A DNA stretch of 21,163 nucleotides, taken from positions 1 through 21,163 of the forward strand of contig JAJQDG010000238.1 of NCBI GenBank assembly GCA_021202305.1. Direction: 5' to 3'. This document shows, piece by piece, positions 9,993 to 16,778 of this stretch. Below the pieces are notes generated by a model. The model worked only from the letters and a program-made list of their open reading frames with translations, was not told where the DNA came from and did no database searches. The stretch comes from Candidatus Gastranaerophilales bacterium. Its GTDB lineage: Bacteria > Cyanobacteriota > Vampirovibrionia > Gastranaerophilales > Gastranaerophilaceae. The position numbers were made by a program, and so were the translations under genes. Numbering within the stretch: the first letter of the stretch is position 1; each line of letters begins with the position of its first letter.

Positions 9993-9999
9993 ACTAAAT

Positions 10000-10629
10000 A
10001 TGCGCAGATTTATTTTATTTTTTTTCTTTCTGTTATCTCAAACTGCTTTTGCGGCAAGCTATTTTCCCGTATATGTAAATTCTTCAACATATTACGGTAC
10101 AGGCGTTATATCAATAAAAGGAAATGTTGAAATATATTCGCTTGAAAACAATCCGCAAATTATAGGAACAATCAATCAAAACGGCATAAATAATCTTGCA
10201 CCCGAAAACGTATTTTTGGTTTCAAAAGAAAACGGGATTCGTCTTTTGCCTGTTAAAAGCGATGATGATGAATGGTATATAGTTTGCTACAACCAGACAA
10301 AGAAACTTTTCGGCAGAATAAAAAAAGCCGAAAATATTGACTATATGAATTATCCGCAGCTTTTTAACCTTTACGGAAGAAAAAACGGCATATATATATT
10401 CAGAAACCTTCCGGACAAATACAAAAAGCTCTATTCTTCGCCAAATGAAGAAAGTACTCTTGTAGACAGTTTTACTTTTCCGAAACATATTGCTCTGTGG
10501 CTAATATCAGGAGATTGGGTTTTGGTAAAAGTAACAACATACGATGCTCAAACAAAAACAGGCTGGCTCAGATATCGTTCAGAAAACGGCACATTATTTG
10601 CCTTTCCCGATTTTACGCAGGAAAATTAA
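10000..10629 (+). CDS. Exported protein with SH3-like C-terminal region
   Basis: A 209-residue protein with a signal peptide at 1-18 (MRRFILFFFFLLSQTAFA, predicted cut before ASYF). The mature part is beta-rich. Two segments resemble bacterial SH3-like modules: about residues 42-108 (NVEIYSLENNPQIIGTINQN ... LFGRIKKAEN) and about 142-193 (KKLYSSPNEESTLVDSFTFP ... WVLVKVTTYD ... TGWLRYR). The pattern 'short strand, WVLVKV, GWLRYR' is typical of SH3b-type repeats that bind cell-wall or surface partners. This is an inference from pattern; I cannot name the family. No catalytic motif is seen. The gene diverges from rpoB and converges on the GH13 operon. Its -10 box lies 7 nt upstream with no Shine-Dalgarno. 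The start is supported by the signal peptide beginning right at this Met. Confidence 0.85.
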   Translation: MRRFILFFFFLLSQTAFAASYFPVYVNSSTYYGTGVISIKGNVEIYSLENNPQIIGTINQNGINNLAPENVFLVSKENGIRLLPVKSDDDEWYIVCYNQTKKLFGRIKKAENIDYMNYPQLFNLYGRKNGIYIFRNLPDKYKKLYSSPNEESTLVDSFTFPKHIALWLISGDWVLVKVTTYDAQTKTGWLRYRSENGTLFAFPDFTQEN

Positions 10630-10640
10630 AACAATATGCG

Positions 10641-10714
10641 GCGCTATTCGGTTTATAGAAAAATCAAACTTTTTACATGCGCACTTTGCCTGTAATAATT
10701 TAATTCAATAGCGC
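10641..10714. terminator. Weak dyads between convergent genes
   Basis: The 111-bp gap between the two convergent stops holds GCGCTATT (10641-10648) with its complement AATAGCGC (10707-10714), and a competing ATGCGC/GCGCAT pair (10677-10682 and 10711-10716). A run of six T (10724-10729) follows on the plus strand and TTGTTTTAATTTT on the minus strand. A bidirectional terminator is expected here, but both loops are long, so the exact structure is uncertain. Confidence 0.35.
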
Positions 10715-10740
10715 ATTAATAAATTTTTTACTTGATAAAA

Positions 10741-13700
10741 TCAGCCCACCGCTTTTGAATAATTTGTATAAAACGGTTTTTGTTTATAGAAATAAGTTAC
10801 CGTAGAATCAAGAACAGGAGCCTGCCCTTTAGAATCTTTTAATTTTCCGTCTTTTGAAAGAGTATAAATCCCGTCATCAACGTAATCGCCTTTTAATTCG
10901 TCATATTTCTTTTTGACAAAAACTGTCCCAACCGGTGCTATAAGGTTGCCGTCCGTATCTTTCATCTGCAAATTTGATAACCCGGGCTTTTTATCTTCAG
11001 TTAATTCGTTTAAGGGAGAGGGTTTCGGGTCTTCCGGGATATATGCATTTGTTACAACCGAAATAACGCCTTCGCCTTTTTCATTATATTTATATACTGC
11101 GCCTGTTTGAGTTTTTGGATTAATATTTTTCAAAACCCAATTGGCACAGCCTGAGTTGATTTTTTTCATTTGGGCAAAGAATTTTGATTTCAGTTCATTT
11201 TCATCCATTGACTTAATTTCATTGAATATATCATCTTTTGAACCTGCCGCTGCTGAATTTAAAAAGCCGTACGCCGCCTTTAGGTCGCCGTCGCTCAATT
11301 TTTTTGCGCCTTCAATAAGGTCGTCTTTTGAAACGATATCTTCAAATTCGGGTAAAATCGTCAGCGGCGTGCCTCCTGAAAGCGGTGCCATGCCTGCTTT
11401 TTTACTGAGTTCGCTTACGCTTTTCATTCTTTTATTAAATTTGACAACATCGCTCTTTTTGTTTTCATCAAGCCAATCATGCCTGATTATATTTCTGTTG
11501 CCGAGCGACCAGTTTTTAGATTTTGTTTCGCAGCCTGTTTGCGCAAGTTCATCGCCCGAATATAGTGTTGGAATACCGGTTGTACCTGTCATAAGTTCAT
11601 AAACGGCAGGCATTTTGCTGATATAGGGTTCAACCATATCATAACGCACGGAATCAATAAGCGTGCGGCGCGTTTTTCTGTCTATTTCCAAGCCCATGGT
11701 TTTTGCCTGTTTTAAAACATGGGGAAGTGTAACTTCATAAGGAGATGTACCAAAAGCATCGGCGCGGTTGTAATCGGGCTTGCTTGGTTTTTTCCCCATT
11801 TTATAACCGTTTGCAAGATGTGAAGCTGCATCTTTTAAAATTTGAATTTCATCCCTTGAAAGACCGAGTTTTTTGCCTTCTTTTCCAAAATATTCATGAT
11901 ATTTATCCGCAACTGCAACAGCTTTTGAGTTCATATTTGTATCATCGTATTCTCTTTGTAAAACTTTTTCTGCGGTTTTTTTGTATTCGTCATTATTTTT
12001 AAAATTGCTCCAGAAAAGCCCCGCATCAACTGCCATAAGGTGTGCGGTCCTCGGTTTATCGTGGTTGTCTAAAAATACATGACTTCCAACCGCAAATTCA
12101 GGCGCTATACGTCCGGTTTTATCATCGGGGTGTATAAAGTTTTGCGTTTGGTTAAGGAAATTTATTATATTTCTGTGATTATCTACACTTCCTTCTTCCG
12201 TATTTTGTCCGAACAATTTGGGATAAAGACCAAAATAGGTAGAATAGTTGCTGCCTGTAGTTGCACCTGTTACTTCGTAGAAAATTTTCTCCGCGGTATC
12301 TGCATCTTTATATCTGCCCCAGCCGCCGCAGCTGTCAAAATCATGCAGGGAAGTAACTTCGGCTATAATGTAAGACGACGGGTTATATTTTCTGACTTCT
12401 TTAACAAAAGGAGTCCAAAAATCTACAACATCATCCCAAACATCGCCCGAAGTTATAGAGCCTGATTTTGCTTCTTCAAAATCGCCCACATCTTTTGCAG
12501 CATCAAAACGCCAGTTTAAGCCTGCACCTGTTTGGTCTATTACCGCTTCTGCCGTTTGATAATCTTTCATATCCAGAGAATAATATTTTTGAACCAGATA
12601 ATCCTTGAATTGTGCATATTTATCCGGCTTTTTATTTTGAAGGTTTTCAAGACCGTTTTTAAGTTTTTTTGCAACAGCTTCAGCTTCGCCGTCGGGCGTT
12701 GTTTCATGGATATTCAATTTATTTAAAGTAAAGCGTTTATTGTCGCCTTTTGTATCCTCATCGCCTTTTGCGTAATTAAGCGAGCCTGTTTCATACGAGG
12801 CTTTTGTGTCGCCTTCAAAAAGCCCTTCCGTTACAAAGAAATTCATCATGTCGTTCATGGACATTTCAAGAAAATATTTGCCGTAAGGAGTTAATTCGCT
12901 GATGCCGTCGCCGTCGCATTCAAAAAAGCGTTTAGATTCATCCCCCTGTTCTTCTTGAATTGTATACATAATTTCTTTAATTGCGCCGGGGAGCGTTTCG
13001 TCATAAAGTTTTCTTGCCGAAGGCGCAAGTTTTGTATGAGTATTGCTTTTTGCATCTTTATACACTTCAAGCTTTCCGGCAGCAGGATTACCCTTTGCGG
13101 AAGGGCGGGGGGTGATATAGGGAGTTGATAAAACAGAAAGTAATTCAGGTGAATATTCAAGAGATTCAAGCGGGAATTCCAGCATTTCCTCCCTTACTAT
13201 ATCACTGGCACTTCTTTTATCTTGATTATTTACAATCTGAGAATTATATTTTTTACCCGCAGAAATATTTTTGGAAACTTTCAAAAGCCTGCCTTCTTCC
13301 AAATCAAAATTTTCTTCTATTTTGGATAAATATTTTTTAGTACCGGCTGATTTTACATCGCCTTTTTCATGGAGATTTTGTGCAACATCCATAATAAGGG
13401 TATTTCTTGTTTCTTCTGTCCAATATCTTGCAATATTGTACATATAGTTTCTTGCCTGATTTGAGCCTTCCTTCGATTCAACAGAATTTTCGTGGTTAGA
13501 TAAATTCATTTTTACAAGGTCAATATTGCCGTCCCAGCCTGTAGTGCCTGAAGATAAGCCCTTTCTTACAAATGAGCGCGGCATATTATCAGGGTTTAAA
13601 ATATCCTGCAATCTGCCTTCGCTGTCCCAATCGTCAAGAGAGCCGTAGGCTTTTCCTTTTATAGCTTTTGAATTTGGATCAACTTCAAAATAATTTGGAA

Positions 13701-14844
13701 TTATCCCGTCATGCCATGTTGAAATATCATACGGATCGTCAGGAACGGGAGTATCGTATTCTTTTATAAGAGAACCGTAGTCATTCAATTGATCATCGGC
13801 AAGTCTTGTGTCATAAAACTGGACATAAGTCGGCATATCAGGATTATAATTATAACCTGCTACGCCCTTGGGGTTTACTATTCTAATCCCCGCGTTTGAA
13901 TTATCGGTATCCGAAAGCACGCCCAGTTCATACCCCGAATCGGAAGGATTTTTAAACCAGTATTTAAAAGGTGAATTACTCCATTTCATAGCATGGTTCA
14001 GCTGCAAGCCTTCATACCCCTGAGAAGTAAACGCACCGTCAAGCACATACCCTTTGCCGTTTTCAAAACATTCCTTTTGAAGGTTCATAAAATCTTCTTT
14101 TGTACCCATGCCTTCTGAAATATGGAAGTGGTTTTTCGGGTGATACATGTGCGAAGAAGCACTGCCGCCGCCGATAAGAGGAGTGGTCATTATTAATTTA
14201 TAAGGCGAAAGTTCCGAATCAAGTTTTTCGGTAATGCCGTTTATTGTGCCGCCTGCCCTGTTAAAATGATTTCTTCTGAATGAATCAATTGCTTCTTCAT
14301 CAGACATTTCAGGGTTTTTAGACTTCATTTTGTCTTTTACTTTTTGAGTTGTATTCCATGAATCCGTAAAAATATGCTCCATGGGACCTTGATTTTTAGG
14401 TGTACCCTGCCTTGTTGATGCAACGGTAAATTTTAAGCCGTCATGATCAATAACAGTACCTGTCGAATCGGTGAACGCTCTTTTCACTTCTTTAGTATTT
14501 TTATCGCGCACTACAAACCTGTATCCGAATTCACCCGAATTTTTAAGCCTGTAATCCCTGAGGTTAATATCAAAATAGCTTTTTTTGCCGCTTTTAAATT
14601 CATCATCAACCGCAACATTTATAGGGATTGACTTACTGTAATCCTGTGTATATTTTGAACCCTTTTCGTTATGTTCATTCATTCTGAGAAGTTCAACGCC
14701 CAGTTCCTCATTTTCTTCAAGGTTAATATTTTGCGGAAAAACACGAAAACGCGTATCGCCGTATTCATCCTTTACGGTCTTGCTGCCTGAAAATGAAACA
14801 GCCGCATCATTTAAGCCATTTTTTTTGATTGATGATAAGTCCAC
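10741..14844 (-). CDS. Very large GH13 (alpha-amylase clan) enzyme, no signal peptide
   Basis: A 1367-residue glycoside hydrolase or glucanotransferase of family GH13, presumably acting on alpha-1,4/1,6-glucan in the cytoplasm. The N-terminus (about 15-145) looks like an all-beta domain. Barrel motifs: region I YVLDGAFTS (266-274, lacking the usual Asn-His); region II LNWRFDAAKD with nucleophile D781; region III YIIAEV with acid/base E829; region IV FLDNHD with D929; and GIPTLYSGDE (1090-1099). The full catalytic triad suggests activity. A DLVKMNLSN...NIARYW segment (442-475) normally sits only a few residues before region II; here about 300 residues intervene. A further insertion lies between regions IV and GIPTLYSGDE. 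The start is GTG at 14844 with AAGGAG 8 nt upstream. It is the last gene of the operon, 20 nt after the smaller GH13 gene. Substrate and exact activity are unknown. Confidence 0.9.
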   Translation of the reverse strand: MDLSSIKKNGLNDAAVSFSGSKTVKDEYGDTRFRVFPQNINLEENEELGVELLRMNEHNEKGSKYTQDYSKSIPINVAVDDEFKSGKKSYFDINLRDYRLKNSGEFGYRFVVRDKNTKEVKRAFTDSTGTVIDHDGLKFTVASTRQGTPKNQGPMEHIFTDSWNTTQKVKDKMKSKNPEMSDEEAIDSFRRNHFNRAGGTINGITEKLDSELSPYKLIMTTPLIGGGSASSHMYHPKNHFHISEGMGTKEDFMNLQKECFENGKGYVLDGAFTSQGYEGLQLNHAMKWSNSPFKYWFKNPSDSGYELGVLSDTDNSNAGIRIVNPKGVAGYNYNPDMPTYVQFYDTRLADDQLNDYGSLIKEYDTPVPDDPYDISTWHDGIIPNYFEVDPNSKAIKGKAYGSLDDWDSEGRLQDILNPDNMPRSFVRKGLSSGTTGWDGNIDLVKMNLSNHENSVESKEGSNQARNYMYNIARYWTEETRNTLIMDVAQNLHEKGDVKSAGTKKYLSKIEENFDLEEGRLLKVSKNISAGKKYNSQIVNNQDKRSASDIVREEMLEFPLESLEYSPELLSVLSTPYITPRPSAKGNPAAGKLEVYKDAKSNTHTKLAPSARKLYDETLPGAIKEIMYTIQEEQGDESKRFFECDGDGISELTPYGKYFLEMSMNDMMNFFVTEGLFEGDTKASYETGSLNYAKGDEDTKGDNKRFTLNKLNIHETTPDGEAEAVAKKLKNGLENLQNKKPDKYAQFKDYLVQKYYSLDMKDYQTAEAVIDQTGAGLNWRFDAAKDVGDFEEAKSGSITSGDVWDDVVDFWTPFVKEVRKYNPSSYIIAEVTSLHDFDSCGGWGRYKDADTAEKIFYEVTGATTGSNYSTYFGLYPKLFGQNTEEGSVDNHRNIINFLNQTQNFIHPDDKTGRIAPEFAVGSHVFLDNHDKPRTAHLMAVDAGLFWSNFKNNDEYKKTAEKVLQREYDDTNMNSKAVAVADKYHEYFGKEGKKLGLSRDEIQILKDAASHLANGYKMGKKPSKPDYNRADAFGTSPYEVTLPHVLKQAKTMGLEIDRKTRRTLIDSVRYDMVEPYISKMPAVYELMTGTTGIPTLYSGDELAQTGCETKSKNWSLGNRNIIRHDWLDENKKSDVVKFNKRMKSVSELSKKAGMAPLSGGTPLTILPEFEDIVSKDDLIEGAKKLSDGDLKAAYGFLNSAAAGSKDDIFNEIKSMDENELKSKFFAQMKKINSGCANWVLKNINPKTQTGAVYKYNEKGEGVISVVTNAYIPEDPKPSPLNELTEDKKPGLSNLQMKDTDGNLIAPVGTVFVKKKYDELKGDYVDDGIYTLSKDGKLKDSKGQAPVLDSTVTYFYKQKPFYTNYSKAVG

Positions 14845-14852
14845 CGGAATTA

Positions 14853-14858
14853 CTCCTT
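14853..14858 (-). promoter_or_regulatory. Shine-Dalgarno fixing the GTG start of the large GH13 gene
   Basis: AAGGAG stands 8 nt before GTG (14844-14842), inside the 20-nt gap after the previous stop codon. It supports GTG as the start and shows that the gene can be initiated independently as well as by coupling. Confidence 0.7.
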
Positions 14859-14864
14859 AGTTAT

Positions 14865-16778
14865 TTATTTTACTTTAGTATACACGCCGTTTTCAAATTT
14901 TGAAACATCATAAGAATCAGATTCAATATTCGGGGCGTTTATTTCAAATACATGCATTCTTGACGGACCCAAATCAAGATTTAATGAGCCGTCTTCCGTT
15001 TGGAAATAACTTTTTTCGCCGTAAGGAAGCGTTAAATCTTTTAGTTGCTGCCCGTGGGTCATATCTTTAAGATTAATTTTTGCGCTGTTTCTTTCGTTGA
15101 CATTTCTGTTGCCGACAACAAGAAGTGTTTTGCCGCCGTATTGACGCGCAAAGCAAATTATCTGGTCATTATCAGGTTCAGGCTTAATCCAGCAGGTAGA
15201 ACCCTTTGTTATAACGTCTTTATATTCACCGTTTCTTAAATTCAGCATATTTGAAATCTGCGTGCCTATTTCAGGGTTGTTGCCCCCCGGTTTTCTTGAA
15301 GGATTAAAAATGTCTATCCTTCCTTTATGCACCGTGCATTCATTTGTATCGGTGTCAGTATCCGGCGCATAAGCATGTTCGTACGGATAAAGGTAATAAT
15401 CGCCCGATTGAACACCGTCTACGAAATAAGGGTTGCACAAAGGCAGCATTGATTGCAAAATACTTGTAAACTGCACCCACGGGCTGCCGCCATAAAACAT
15501 GGGGCTTTGATCATCGTGTGTAGAGAATGAACCAATAAGGGTTCTTGGTTCCTTATCGGAAAATTCTTTTTGCATGTCAATCTGTTCGTTTACATAATCA
15601 TGAAGCTGAGATGCTTTTGTCCATTGGTCAAAAATATGATACTGACCGTAATATGTATCAAAACCCGCCTTCATAAGCTCTATCGGTCTATCATGAGGCA
15701 TATTCATCTGGGGGGAAGCATCTTCGTATGTGTATGTTTCTGCAAGCCACCCGAAATCAGGGTCTTTTTCTCTTGAATACGGAATTATGACATCCCAAAA
15801 TTCAGCCGGTTTTGCCCTGCCTACATCTGCTCTTATGCCGTCAAAACCAAGTTCTTGAGCAAAATCTACAAACTGTTTGTGCAATTCTAAAAGATGAGGA
15901 TTTAATACTCTTTTTTCTTCATCATCCCAAACTCTAAACATTCTGATATCCTGCCAGCCCCCGGGGGTTTTATCCGTACCGTTTTTTTCATAAGCCATAA
16001 GTTCCGGATGTTTATCGGCAAAATCTGTGCTGGCACAGCTTGGAAGATCAACCATTACGCTGATTCCGCGCTTATGGCATTCCTGTATAAAAAGTTTGCA
16101 CTGATCTTCTGCCGTGCCTTCGGTGTTCGGGTCTTTTAATTTTGGATCAACTTTCAGAAAATCCGCAGGCGCGTATAAAGAGCCTGCCACTCCCATTGCA
16201 TTTTGTTTCCCCGGAGGGTTAATCGGAAGAACATGCAATGTGTTAATTCCCATAGCTTTTATTTCATCGAGTCTATCTATTGCATTTATAAAATTGCCGC
16301 GTATTTCACCTTCTTGAATAAGGGCATTATTATCGGTATCTTTGGCATTCATTGTTCTTGGAATAACAGCAAGCATATTGACATTGCCTGTTCTCAGATT
16401 TTCACGCAGATTGTTCTGCCAGTCCGCATTTTTCGTTGTATTATTTTCAACAGGTGTAACCCCTTTAGCAGCTTTTACATAGGTGGAAAGCAAAGAGGAA
16501 AACCCCGCAATTCCCTGAATATTTTCGCCCGTTTGAGGCTGTTCATTTTTAGAAGATTCCATCTGTACGGGATATACCTGTCCTTGAGGTACATTATAAA
16601 TAACGGGCTGCGCGGGCAAAGTTTCAGCATAAGAAGGATATACCTGATTTTGAGGTATGTTATAAATTACAGGCTGCACGGGTTGATACAAAGGAGCAGG
16701 CTGTGCAGCGGGTGTTCCCGCTTGCAATCCTGTTATAACAGGCTGTTGTATTTGATTGTTTGTATTATTTACTTCCAT
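14865..16778 (-). CDS. GH13 (alpha-amylase clan) enzyme with Pro/Gln-rich repeated N-terminus
   Basis: A 637-residue GH13-type protein without signal peptide. Residues 1-85 are low-complexity, rich in Gln, Pro, Asn and Tyr, with the 16-residue unit PxQPVIYNxPQxQVYP at 33-48 and 55-70. The barrel spans about 130-470: GSLYAPADFLKVDP (199-212), region I VMVDLPSCAS (241-250, usual Asn-His replaced by Cys-Ala), region II GFDGIRADVG with nucleophile D318, region III WLAETY with E347, and region IV FSTHDD with D422 (Thr in place of Asn). The triad D318/E347/D422 is present, so activity is plausible. A beta-rich C-terminal domain follows (GGKTLLVVGNRNVNERNSAK). The ATG overlaps the upstream stop as TAATG; the nearest SD-like GAGGG is about 12 nt away, so coupling probably drives translation. 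I cannot assign a subfamily. Confidence 0.9.
   Translation of the reverse strand: MEVNNTNNQIQQPVITGLQAGTPAAQPAPLYQPVQPVIYNIPQNQVYPSYAETLPAQPVIYNVPQGQVYPVQMESSKNEQPQTGENIQGIAGFSSLLSTYVKAAKGVTPVENNTTKNADWQNNLRENLRTGNVNMLAVIPRTMNAKDTDNNALIQEGEIRGNFINAIDRLDEIKAMGINTLHVLPINPPGKQNAMGVAGSLYAPADFLKVDPKLKDPNTEGTAEDQCKLFIQECHKRGISVMVDLPSCASTDFADKHPELMAYEKNGTDKTPGGWQDIRMFRVWDDEEKRVLNPHLLELHKQFVDFAQELGFDGIRADVGRAKPAEFWDVIIPYSREKDPDFGWLAETYTYEDASPQMNMPHDRPIELMKAGFDTYYGQYHIFDQWTKASQLHDYVNEQIDMQKEFSDKEPRTLIGSFSTHDDQSPMFYGGSPWVQFTSILQSMLPLCNPYFVDGVQSGDYYLYPYEHAYAPDTDTDTNECTVHKGRIDIFNPSRKPGGNNPEIGTQISNMLNLRNGEYKDVITKGSTCWIKPEPDNDQIICFARQYGGKTLLVVGNRNVNERNSAKINLKDMTHGQQLKDLTLPYGEKSYFQTEDGSLNLDLGPSRMHVFEINAPNIESDSYDVSKFENGVYTKVK
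16569..16682 (-). repeat. Two 48-bp in-frame direct repeats
   Basis: Copies at 16569-16616 and 16635-16682 are similar, with a 66-bp (22-codon) period. They encode PAQPVIYNVPQGQVYP and PVQPVIYNIPQNQVYP in the disordered-looking N-terminus of the 637-residue GH13 protein. The third-position differences suggest an old duplication maintained at protein level. Copy number may vary between strains. Confidence 0.8.

Noticed and set aside
9873..10130. 85-codon plus-strand frame before the exported-protein gene
   Set aside because: It overlaps that gene in another frame, covering its promoter and signal peptide, and its translation has no coherent character.
10741..10743. Alternative genetic code with TGA read as an amino acid
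   Set aside because: The large GH13 gene ends at TGA right before a non-coding convergent gap, and no in-frame TGA interrupts the conserved genes.
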